Origin: Gautieria morchelliformis
Lineage: Eukaryota > Basidiomycota > Agaricomycetes > Gomphales > Gomphaceae
Direction: 5' to 3'
Assembly (NCBI GenBank): GCA_015179125.1
Contig: WHVA01000293.1
Span: 1-64,000 of the forward strand
DNA length: 64,000 nt
Shown: piece by piece, positions 36,856 through 47,292 of the stretch
How the letters are laid out: each line of letters opens with the position of its first letter
Numbering within the stretch: position 1 is the stretch's first letter
The notes under the pieces: model-generated
Told to the model about the DNA's origin: nothing
What the model saw: the letters and a program-made list of their open reading frames with translations, nothing else
The model's database searches: none
Program-made: the position numbers and the translations under genes

Positions 36856-37092
36856 GAGCGGTTATAGCATGCTTACATCCCCCCCAGACACCCTTCAGGT
36901 TGATCAACATGGTGAGATTGGAGGAGAATCAAAAGGTCATGTGATACAGCATATATGAGTATATAATATCTATTACAAGAGTATCAAGAACAACATATAG
37001 GAATATATAGTAGTATTTATAAGGAGAATAATAGATGTTATTAGAAGATATTGTATATATTTAAACATCTCGGAGATATATATACATATGAG

Positions 37093-37285
37093 AGAGTATT
37101 AGACTACAAGATAGAGTAATAGATACTTGGACAGATACTTCTAACATATATGAGTAGGAGTATTGGTATGAATAGTTACAATAAGAGAGTATTGGAGTAC
37201 AATATAAAGTAATAGTAGTTGGATAGATATTTGTAATATACATGATCATGAGTATTAATATGAATAGTTGTAATGATATAGTGGA
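37093..37285 (+). repeat. AT-rich tandem repeat, ~97-bp period
   Basis: Two copies start at GAGAGAGTATTAGACTAC (37091) and AAGAGAGTATTGGAGTAC (about 37183). They share AGTAATAG, GGA(C)AGATA and ATGAATAGTT in order. The flanks from 36940 onward are similar in composition (AGTAT/ATATA words). Confidence 0.6.
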
Positions 37286-37349
37286 TTAAAAGTTGGTAGA
37301 AGAAAATAAGAAGATGCATAAAAAGCAAAACGAGGTGTTCTCATCAGTG

Positions 37350-38220
37350 GAGTGTCATGACTCATTTATTCCTGTATCCAGTTACCTCCATGTTCCCTTT
37401 CGTCACTCCACCTCTATGTTCGCTCCATTCACTCTTCGCCGAATTCGCCAAACGGTTATTTGCTGCTTACATCATTCACCAGCAGGCATGCCATCAAACA
37501 TGATCAACATCCTTTACATGGCATGATGGTTCATCACTGACCCCATCATCTTCCTAATTATTCCTATGACCAGAATGCATTCATGGAATGTCCTACCTGT
37601 AGATTGTGTGGGATCAACCCAGCAGATGAAGAGTCCATGCAGGGTAACATGTATGCAGGTCTGAAGGTGTGTTTTCTTACATATGTACCTTTATCCTCTT
37701 TCCTCCCCGCCGTTTCATGTTCGCACTCCTCTTTCATTCTATTGTATATGTGTTTCAAACCCTGGCTAGTTGTGGAGATCACACTACCACACAATTGACT
37801 GACAAGGGGAAATCCAAAGTATGTATAAATGAACAGAGTATACAAGAGAGGGGATTCTCACCTGACAAGGGGAAATCCAAAAAGAAAAGTCTAAGGACCC
37901 CCAATGTCAGCGAGCCTGTATTATACTATGCTGCGCAGCCAGGGACAACACTTGGCACCTGCCATCAACCCTGCATCCCCTTGACCTCCCTGACCCTTTA
38001 TCGACCCTTGATGCCACCCATTACATGAGTTGCTTGATTTCCGACACTGTTCCGAGAGTGGAAGTCGGAAATTGAAGTGGAACTGGCAAGGCAAACAGAA
38101 CTGGTGGAAGTTCTCCCAGGAGCAGAATCATTTCCGAAAGCGGAGGCGGAGATGGAATCGGAACCGGAGTCAGAAATGGAGTCGGAACTGCATCAGGAAA
38201 AAAAGAGGGTGTTACTTAGC
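37350..38220 (+). mobile_element. LTR-retroelement fragment (same family as 25.5-26.0 kb)
   Basis: 37352 begins TGTCATGACTC. The sequence to about 37790 is similar, in inverted orientation, to 25979-25500, including the shared phrase GTGTGGGATCAACCCAG. Beyond it lies a glutamate-rich coding-like stretch at 38030-38210. It is a broken fragment with several disruptions; family probably gypsy. Confidence 0.5.
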
Positions 38221-38640
38221 TTTACGTAGCGCATGTAGCACCTTTAGTGTCATAGCAACCCCCCTGTCATGTAGCCTTCCGTAGCCGACCGCCTGCCATC
38301 GTAGCGTGACATAGTGTGCTTTAGCATGCCACCAAGCTCCATAGGGATTTGTAGTCCGCTGAGGCCAGCCGCTACGGGGCACTAGAGAGGCGGCGTAGGG
38401 GGCAGTAGCATTTCCCCATGGCTGAATATTGTGTGTAGCTATGCCCATACGGCGTGTATAGTTGCATAGAACGGCGGCGCAGCCTTTGGATTCCGGTGTA
38501 GGCAGGCAGATAGGGGATAATACAGTCATTGGGATTGGACAAATGGAAGAATTACATATATCTATACGCGCTCTGCACGGGAACAAGGATGCAGCTAGTG
38601 CCCTCTAACTATCCAAGTGCTCGTCGTCATCGAGTGCCTG
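38221..38640. other. No gene; enriched in GTAGC words
   Basis: The word GTAGC or CATAGC occurs roughly every 15-30 bp between 38220 and 38470. No frame or terminal repeat was recognised. Confidence 0.35.
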
Positions 38641-39300
38641 GGCGGCACAAGCGAATTTGGCGGCATTGAACACCGGCTTTCGAGGGTTTGTGACGATGTT
38701 TGGGAATCCAGCATGTGCACCGTAACAAGATACAGGAAGTAAGACAATGGTTCAGATATAAACAGGTGGAAAAAAACGCACCGTCCGTGATCATGCAGGC
38801 GCTGCTGGTGACGCGCCAGGGCCTGGCCAGACCTTTCGCTGTACGTGCGCCACGCCTCAAGGCCGCTGAGGTGTCGTCGGTAAACCTCGGCATATCCGAC
38901 CTTGGTAAAGTTGCTACCCTTGACGTGGATGCCAGACGTCTACTGGGATACGGCATACTCAACCGGGTCGCAATCTGAGTGACCCAAGCAAAAATTGCAA
39001 CGTTGGCATCCAAGGCTTCATGGATGGGTTACCGAATACAGCATGGACCCTGCAGGGTACAGGAAGTGAGACAATGGAGGAGATCGACATAGGGTACAAG
39101 AACGCACCGCCGGCCCATGATCATGCAGACACTGCTGGGACTGTGCCAGTGCTTGCCCGTCCTTCACTGTATGTGCGACAGGACTTGAGCCAGTCCACGT
39201 ATCGTCAGTATAGCTATCTCCAGTACATACCCCAGCATAAGCAAAATCTCCGGGACTCAACACCTCCTTACCATATCTACATCGGCCAATGACCGAGGTC
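38640..39300 (-). pseudogene. Duplicated exon of an unknown gene
   Basis: Two related segments, about 38705-38960 and 39040-39250, align: TACAGGAAGT(A/G)AGACAATGG, AACGCACCG and CATGATCATGCAG in the same order. On the minus strand both end in a LHDHG-like stretch followed by a possible splice donor (GTGCG). The better copy contains GYAEVYRRHLSGLEAWRTYS in one frame. Not recognised. It lies on the same strand as the methyltransferase relic upstream and could belong to it, but no motif links them. Confidence 0.35.
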
Positions 39301-39689
39301 ACTGTCTAGGACAATTTGCAATCTAGTAGAGTGTTTGACATGCCATGAGACTGACAACCACGCATCCACAGAGCATTTGTAATGTAAATGATATTCTAAG
39401 TTTGAAACTTGTCAAGTTCTGACAAGCTCAAACAAAGAGATGTGACAAATGACCGAGTATTAAAGAACGCAAACAACAAAAAAAAACAAAAGAAGAGCCA
39501 GAATTATGTTTTAGCAAGAGGAATGCACCAGAAAGATAAGGCGAAGTGGCATGCATCGCAACTCAAAGATCAACGAGGGGTACCGGTGCTGGTGGTGCGA
39601 AGTGAACATTGGTTGTTTGTTTGCATTTGTTCGATGGGTCACGTGCCTTCAGTGTCTCCCTTTGAACATCGGAGATTGAAGGACTCAAA

Positions 39690-40200
39690 GCTTCGACGTA
39701 CCAGTGCAGTGCATTGCCGATTATCGTGTGAACCTAAAGCCAGTACATGGGCACGGTCAGCTTGAGCGTGTACAGCATGCAACCAGCATCAGCATTGGCT
39801 TCACCTCCTTGGACCGTGTAACACGATGGTGTAAAGCCAATCATTCAGATAATCCTTTGCTTTAGAGACACCAGGTCATGGCTGCAACATCGGCATCGCG
39901 GGCATTGACAAATCCACCTGTTTGGTGGTGTGGAACATCTCACGCAGATCACCGACGTACTGAAGCACCTGGTGGGCGTGAACGGCATCGAAGTCACAGT
40001 CAAGAACATCGACTCCATTCACATTGCCAACAAGAATTTCAATATTTGTCAAGGCCTGTACGGGATCCCCGACGTGCACGAGGACCTTGTGAACACATCG
40101 AAGACACCATCAGGGCAGAAGAGGCCATTCAAATCGCCGCCATGCTCCGAGCCTGCTCAAGAACTTCTAGGGAATATTCGATGCCCGTGACATGTTGCTT
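39690..40200 (-). pseudogene. UbiE-like SAM-dependent methyltransferase relic
   Basis: Minus-strand pieces match the class I methyltransferase fold of the UbiE/COQ5 type. HVTGIEYSLEVLEQARSMAA (about 40185-40130) is the strand-beta2 region that follows the SAM-binding glycine loop. TNIEILVGNVNGVDVLDCDF and DAVHAHQVLQYVGDLREMF (40045-39940) are the later motifs. GGFVNARDADVAAMTW (about 39915-39870) is the piece after motif III. The family would transfer a methyl group from SAM to a small molecule in the cytosol. A stop follows SMAA-I and another follows AMTW-CL. Between 40125 and 40060 an extra stretch (GVFDVF then VLVHVGDPVQAL in a shifted frame) looks like a second copy of the FDAVHAHQVL region. 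The gene is dead. Confidence 0.75.
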
Positions 40201-41699
40201 GGGGATGGGAGAGGCGAGGTCGTGATGTGGTAGTATAGGTTTGTCAGGCTCCATGAATACAGAAAATGGATGATTTTACCCTTGTCCGTAAACCAAAATA
40301 TCCATGCTGCCAGCACGTTTATTGAAAATTGACAATAATCCATATTCCCAAACCTCCCTGGGACATGTCTCCAGCCTCGAAAGATTGGCCACCGGCGGGA
40401 TGTGGATGGGCATGGTTCTTGCGTCCCTGCCAGTGTGTAGCTGCACCGTGGATGGATGTGTAGATAGGTGGTTGCACTCTAGTAGGTGATGGTAGCGAGC
40501 AGATGTCTATGGTAGAAAGTGGTCAGTTATGAATGTAACTTATGATACATAGGGATGGTTGAGAATGGAGCACTACGTGAACTTCTGTAGCCATGCCCGA
40601 AACTATGTGGCTACAGTAAACTACATCACGCGACGTGCTGGTAGGCACTGCTACCAGCATTTCGGGTTTTTCCTGATGTCGGTGTGGTGTCGGAACTGGA
40701 AATGGAAATGGAAAACAGGGTGTCCCCTGACACCCACCAGTACCAAACATCACATTTGGTACTGGTGGGCTTGGAATGCTCATGCACCGTTGAGCGAGGA
40801 TCCATAACGACGATTCTGCAGTTCAGCTGCTTCATAGACATCCTTTTTCTGATTCTTCCACACTTGTACACAGTCAAGGGAAAGCGGCCTCATCCTTCTG
40901 CATCTTATCCGTGTCCCTCCCTCACCCTGTTGCCTCTGCTATCTCCAACGGATGAAGTGCCATCTTCTACAATACACCCTCACACCCTGATTGAATCGCT
41001 AAGTGAGCAATTTATGTCTCGTGCACCCATTCCTCATCTTATAGAGATTCCCTGCAGCTATAGTCCCTCACCATCTGAACATCCACTTCCAGAACGTCCT
41101 CACCTCAGCCAGCCTTGAATACCTGTTCCCGTCACCCCCATCTGACATGACAGCCCAAGCCATGTGCAAGTGCGCAAACAAGCTGGTGTCATCTGTTTCC
41201 ATGTTGACTCTACCCCCACGCCCGATAGGCCGCAGCAGCAGCAGACACCCTCAATGGCCAGGCTCTCTAGCAAATGTATATCTACAGGGCAATACAGGCC
41301 TTTGAACCACATTATTTAGTCCGGTGGTTTAGTTGATACAGTGGCTCTAGAAAAGCTCCCAGAGTAGCTTAGTTCCATTTTTCCTATTGGCTAATCTGAA
41401 CACTCTGCGAAGCTATGTACCAACTACCCAATCCCCTCCCACAAGATGCATAAGGCTCCTGGACATGACAGACTCAACTGCCGTGGTGAACATTCTCCAA
41501 AGGTTGACATGTGGCATATGATATCACAATGCAACCTTAGCTTGTATGTAGCTACAACATGTGTGCGACAGGTTTAAAAAAGGCAGTGCATTTGAAAAGG
41601 CCCAGCTAACTTTATTACAAACCTTACTGAGAGGTTCTACATGTGGCGCCTACAGACCGGTGTTGACTCCTCCAAAGATACTCAGTAACAGGCCATCAA
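40201..41699. other. No recognised gene; hairpins
   Basis: There is an open frame on the plus strand (40684-41118) with a proline/serine-rich second half (SPTDEVPSSTIHPHT), but no domain. The part near 41560-41700 may already belong to the copia gag region. Confidence 0.3.
40733..40769. repeat. Perfect 15-bp hairpin
   Basis: CCCACCAGTACCAAA, a 7-nt loop (CATCACA), then TTTGGTACTGGTGGG. A shorter hairpin (GGTGTC/GACACC) lies directly upstream at about 40719-40735. No U-tract or gene end is nearby. Confidence 0.7.
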
Positions 41700-41972
41700 A
41701 ACCTCAATTTCAAACAGCAGTGTAAGGTGCAACAACATCATAGGCTCAGGAAAGACAATTCAGGGGCAACAAAGGGCAAGTGCCAAAACTGCGGCAAGAA
41801 AGGTCATTACATAAAAGACTGCTGGGCGAAAGGTGGCAGCAACGAAGGCCAGGCACCGAAATGGTTCAAATCAGGGAAGAAAGAAACAGTCAAACAGGCA
41901 GAAGAGAAAGAGACTTCGCATTTGTATCTAAGGAGGTAGGATACAGCGCCATCTCTGCATCCGACTGGTTAG

Positions 41973-42895
41973 TTTTAGGAATAATATCAGAAATATCAGG
42001 ATAGATATATTCTGATGACTCAGGGAGTGGGAATCCTTCATGCACCCCTGTGCACGGTATATGTGTGAGCTGACTAAGCTCTGTGGAGCGAGCGCGTCAC
42101 TGTTTGATGTAGGTCACGTGACCAAGTTGAGGAAGAAACAGGTGAGAACAGAGGAAAAAGGGGTTCGAAGCTTTCGCTTTCGGAGCAGTATAGTGTACCC
42201 AGTTATAATAGACTCTCAACAAAGAATTAGAGAAAAATATCAAGAATTAAGCTCTGTAGCTATCAAACAAGACTACAGTGACTTCAGGGGTGAAACAGCA
42301 ATTTCTGGATTGTTCTGGATGTTTTGTTCATACATTTATGGTAGCTACTTATACTAAGATAGTAGTGACTACCAGTGTTCAATATAGTGAGTGAATGGGT
42401 CAGGATAATATGGAAAGTGCTCCACAGGCTGCATACAGCTGTGGGGCAGGAACAATGATGGGGATACTTGTCCTACTGACAAGTATCTAAGATGGGACAT
42501 TGGAGCAGTATACAAAGCCCCTTTCAATATGTAATACAGCTCGTAATCAGTGGAGCTGGTCAGGGGAATAGAATAGAAAAGAATCTTGTGTGTCCTGTGC
42601 TGTGTGCCTACAGCAGCCTTGGCAAGGCATCTGCCATCTCTGTACCTCTCTTCTGAGGTAGCTATTCAGTATGTCGATAGATAGGACAATATACTGTGAT
42701 CTCCATTGTGTCCAATGTCCCTGTATGGCACTATTATTCCCATAGCAATATTTCTTCTGACCAGGGCCCAGGTGCCTGCCTTCCAGGGCAGGCACTGCTA
42801 CTGGTGCATGGATTATTTCTCCCAGGCAGTTAGCTCAATTAGACGTTGTTTAGACCTTAGAATAGTATGTGATAACTATCCCATTTATTCTAACA
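41973..42895 (-). mobile_element. ~0.9-kb TGTTA...TAAAA element, copy A
   Basis: Inserted in the copia protease region with GTTAG on both sides (41968-41972, 42896-42900). On the minus strand it starts TGTTAGAATA and ends ATTCCTAAAA. It is similar along its length, inverted, to copy B at 45221-47640 (for example GTAGCTATCAAACAAGACTA near 42258). It has no coding frame. A TATA-like sequence and the 5-bp duplication suit a solo LTR, but the ends are not the usual TG...CA. Confidence 0.7.
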
Positions 42896-45478
42896 GTTAG
42901 CTGACTCAGCAACAATGACGCACATAGCTTGAAGTCAAAATGACTTTGCTAGCTATGCTGAGGAGCCATCAGAAATTGAGGGGATTTCACCCGGTGCAGT
43001 ACTCCACACACAAGGTTGACACAATCTACATGGAATTCAGGATTGGTGCCAAGTCAAACACAATTGAGCACATGACGTCAAGCACATGCCAGATGTGCCA
43101 AACTACCTTATCAGCATTGGGTGTTTAACTGATAAGGGCAACATGGCCACATTCACAGGCACCAGCATTGAATTCAAATCACACACTGGAGTTATTTTTG
43201 CACAGGGACAGAAGTGCAGGCAGCTGTTCTGCATGAAGGCATAGGTTACCAAATCAACTGAGGCACAGGACTTTGTCGCAGCGGCAAAAGGATGGTCATG
43301 GGATAAATGGCACAGAATACTTGGGCACATCAATATAAATTCTATAAAGATGTTGAAATCTAACAACCTAGTTACTGGACTCAAAATTGACGAGTCAAAG
43401 GAGCCAAGTCAGTGCAAGGCATGCATACAGGGCAAGCGGCACGTGGAGCCGTTCCCCAAAAGAGCCAAGGACGCTGTTGATGAAGTCGATGATCTAACAG
43501 TATCCAATGTATCGGGGCCTTCCCAGACCAAGGAACCGTTACGTGAAAGGTACTTCTATTCTTTCATGGACATCAAGTCCAGGTATATGGGCATCTATTT
43601 TGGGAGCACCAAGGATGAAGCGCTCAGGCACTTCAAAACATACAAAGCATTTCTCGAGACTCAAATGGGTCAGAAGCTAAAACATTTTCACTCAGATAAC
43701 AGTGGGGAATATATAACAAGAACTTTAAAGAATTTTGTCCGAAGTATGGCATAATTATGGAGACCACGGCCCCATACTCCACAGCCCAAAATGGAATTGC
43801 CCAGCGACTCAACCAAACCTTACTCGAGCACACACAGGCAATGATGTTTGCCAAGAACCTCCCAAAAATACTTTGGCCTGAGACCATGGCTTATGCATGT
43901 TATATCAAAAATCAATCACCCACATGAACACTTGGAGATGACACAACACCATTCCAGTCACTATTTGGCAAGAAGCCAAATATAGTGCGTCTAGAGGAAT
44001 TTGGGACAAACTGCTGGATCATGGTGCTGGATCAACGCTGAGCTAAACTTGATCCAAAAACAGAGCAGCATATATTCATTGGAGTAGCTGAACATGCAAA
44101 AGCTTGGAAATATCACAATAAAGCTTTGAAGCACATTCAAATTTCAAGAAACATCACATTTGACAAAAACAACAATAAACTCTATACTATCCTGGAGAAT
44201 GACGATGGTGACACCAATGACACGGCACCGCTTGAGGGGGAGCAGTCACCATGCAAGCATGTCCCAGAACCAATCCCATATACCCCACAGACGCCATCGC
44301 CCCAGATGACACCTGTTGCTGATCCACCTGAACAAGCACCAGCTCCACAGATTCAACGGAGCGTGTGTATTACCCAAAGGCCAGATTACCGGAAGCTGAA
44401 TGACTCAGGCTGTACTGAGCAGGCTTATGTAACACAAGAAATCATCACCGAGCCGGAGAATTACAGAGCGGTGGCATCACATGATGACACACCAATCTGG
44501 GAAAAAGCAATGGAAGTTGAAATGGACCAACATAAGACACTTGGAACATGGGAGTTGACAGAATTACCACCCAGTCGAGTAGCCATTGGTTGTTGATAGG
44601 TATATGCTGCTAAAACACAGCCAGGTGGACAATTTGACAAAGCCAAAGCAAGGGTTGTAGCTCAAGGGTTCACACAAAGGCCATGGATGGATTGCTATGA
44701 AATAACATCACCCATGGTCAAATTGGACTCTCTACGTGTTTTACTAGCCATCACAAACATGCTCGATTGGGAAATTGAGATGATGGATGTCAAAGGCACT
44801 TATCTCAATTCAACTATAGAAGAAGAAATCTATATGCACCAGCCTGATGGTTTTGATGATGGATCTGGATGCAGAATACACAGGGCACTAGTGCTATGGA
44901 CTCAAACAATCAGGGTGGCTTGGCATCAGCATCTACAAGGATTACTACTCACTCTCAGCTTTCATCAAAGCACAGCCAATGAATGTGTCTATATCAGACA
45001 AGATAAAGACTCAATTGAAGTCATATCAGTGTATGTGGACAACTTCGGCTTATTTGGTGATTCCAAGGAAGGGATGATCAAGCTCAAGGGGGAGCTTCAT
45101 GAAAAATTCCCTATGACATATTTAGGAGAAATGAAGAAATTTTTGGGAATTAGAATTGAGAGGAATAAAAAGGCGGGAATGCTAACTATGTCTCAAGGAC
45201 ATTATATCGACATCATACTCTGTTATGATATATGCAACTATGTTATTTAAATCATCCTTATATATAGAAACTAACAAAGAAACAAAAGAAGAATCTATTA
45301 AAGAATGGAAACAACACTCATGACATCATAGACATCGATAAGCGCAAGCGGCACATGACATCACGATCGGTAGCTATCTTATCTATCGATTAGATAAGAT
45401 ACAGGAACGAAGGCATCGGCCATGTGTGGCCGATCAGAGACAGCGCAGCGCGCCTGTCAGCAGATGGCATTGGCCATG

Positions 45479-46424
45479 TGTTATGATACAAGCCTTTGTA
45501 AGGTTGACCGAGCCCGGGGGCGAAACCCGAGGTACGGTCCAAGGTTACAGGGCGAGGTTCTGATAGGGAAGTTGGAGAGGGACTAGCACTGGAAGCATAT
45601 AAAAATTTTCTGGTCTGAAAGACTGTTCAAAAAACTGTAAAGATATTCCAAATTTTTTTAGTGTTTTTAATATAAAAAAACTTTGACAAAATTTTGTGTT
45701 TTTGTTAGAATTTGTTGAGCAAAAAAATGGTAAAAAAGTTTAAAGTTTTTTTCAGGGTTTTTTATGTCTTTTTATAAGTTTCTTTGTGAAAACACAAAGA
45801 AACCCATAAAAAACACTGAAAAAATTTTTGAATTTTTTTACAATTTTCTTGCTCAACAAATTCTAATAAAAACACAAAATTTTATTATAGTTTTTTTTAC
45901 ATAAAAACACTAAAAATATTTGGAAAATATTTACAGTTTTTTCAACAGTTTTTCAGACAAGAAAACTTTTATATGCCTGCAGTGTAGGCTTCAGCTTATG
46001 TGCTGCGCCAACCCTACGCACGAGTCCCAACTTCGGAGGCAAACGAATAAGAGGCGAGGTTTGGCTTAAGAGGTGAGGCTTAGAAACTAACTAGGGATCA
46101 AAGTATACAATAGTTGATTTTCAGACTGAGGAGTAGGAATGCATACAAGGGGGTTTATATACGAGCGAGGGTACGAGTCAGGGGCAAGCAAATGCGGGGG
46201 AAGGTCAGGGCGAGGTCAGGGCGAGGTAATATACGAATGATGTGTGATGGAGTGGAATCAGTAACTAAGGGGATTCGGGCACGGGGTCAAGGTTGGATAT
46301 GAGCTCTAGCTCGGGCTCGGGCACAGGATTAGAATCACCAGTACTCAGGCACGAGTATCACAAGGCTCAGGCTCGGAAGAAAGGTTATACCGGTAAGTAA
46401 CCAGCCAAAGGCCGGGTTCTTACA
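45479..46424 (+). mobile_element. Solo LTR nested in copy B, itself interrupted
   Basis: TGTTATGATACAAG to GGGTTCTTACA, flanked by CCATG on both sides (45474-45478, 46425-46429). It contains the first 398-bp foldback element, so the LTR itself is about 545 bp. GGCGAGG and CGGGCTCGGG words are frequent. Probably gypsy-type. Confidence 0.8.
45587..45984. mobile_element. 398-bp foldback MITE, CACTA-type, copy 1
   Basis: A nearly complete palindrome. The left arm starts CACTGGAAGCATATAAA and the right arm ends TTTATATGCCTGCAGTG, with the centre at GTTTCTTTGTG-AAAA-CACAAAGAAAC. It is flanked by TAG on both sides (45584-45586, 45985-45987). CACTG ends and a 3-bp duplication are the marks of the CACTA/EnSpm superfamily. 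No coding content; AT-rich. It should form a very strong hairpin. Confidence 0.85.
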
Positions 46425-46894
46425 CCATGACGTCAACAGGCACCAGGCCACAGGCACCGAGGAGGTGTGGGCACCAAATGCTGCAGAGGTACATTGACTG
46501 CGCAGGAGCACCGGATGTTACGGAATGATGACAGAACATCATCCCAAGCATGTATCTTCGATCAGCTGCCCCATAGAAGAGGCACAGAGATGGTGGCCCC
46601 ATCACCAAGAGCAGCATTTATGTTGCACAAGAGAAATTTAATTTCCATTTCCTATTGGACTCCATGACATGACCAGCTGATTACTATCCTAACATCATGT
46701 AGACAGGAGCTTTGTATAGTAGGTACAAGACTCTATTCCAAAGCCTATCATCCCTGTTATTATCCCCATCTTTTTCATGGCTTTATGACTACAAATAGTC
46801 ATCCCTTTATTTACACATAGTTTTTCGACCCATTTACTCATTATCCTGAACACTGGTAGTTATCACTATTATAGTATAAATAGCTACCACAAAT

Positions 46895-47292
46895 CACTGG
46901 AGGCATATAAAGATTTTCTGGTCTGAAAAACTGTTCAAAAAACTGTAAAGATATTCCAAGTTTTTTTAGTGTTTTTAATGTAAAAAAACTTTAATAAAAT
47001 TTTGTGTTTTTGTAAGAATTTGTTGAGCAAGAAATTTGTAAAAAAGTTTAAAGTTTTTTGCAGGGTTTTTTATGTCTTTTTATAAGTTTCTTTGTGAAAA
47101 CACAAAGAAACCCATAGAAAACCCTGAAAAAAACTTTGAATTTTTTTACAATTTTCTTGCTCAAATTCTAATAAAAAAAAACAAAATTTTATTATAGTTT
47201 TTTTTACATAAAAAATACTAAAAATATTTGGAAAATTTTTACAGTTTTTTCTACAGTTTTTCAGACAAGAAAACCTTTATATGCCTGCAGTG
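46895..47292. mobile_element. 398-bp foldback MITE, CACTA-type, copy 2
   Basis: Same length and structure as copy 1 with scattered differences. Target duplication AAT (46892-46894, 47293-47295). The inverted paralogue at about 42325-42350 lacks the element and reads straight across (CATACATTTATGGTAGC), an empty site that confirms the borders and the 3-bp duplication. Confidence 0.9.

Noticed and set aside
36628-36867. A small glycine-rich repeat protein
   Set aside because: The frame is open because the minisatellite unit is 63 bp; no flanking gene structure supports it.
45520-45560. tRNA-like sequence around GACCGAGCCCGGGGGCGAAA
   Set aside because: No cloverleaf could be formed, and the segment lies inside the solo LTR.
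45590-45984. Foldback as a transcription terminator or non-coding RNA gene
   Set aside because: Terminal CACTG repeats, target duplications and an empty site explain it as a mobile element.
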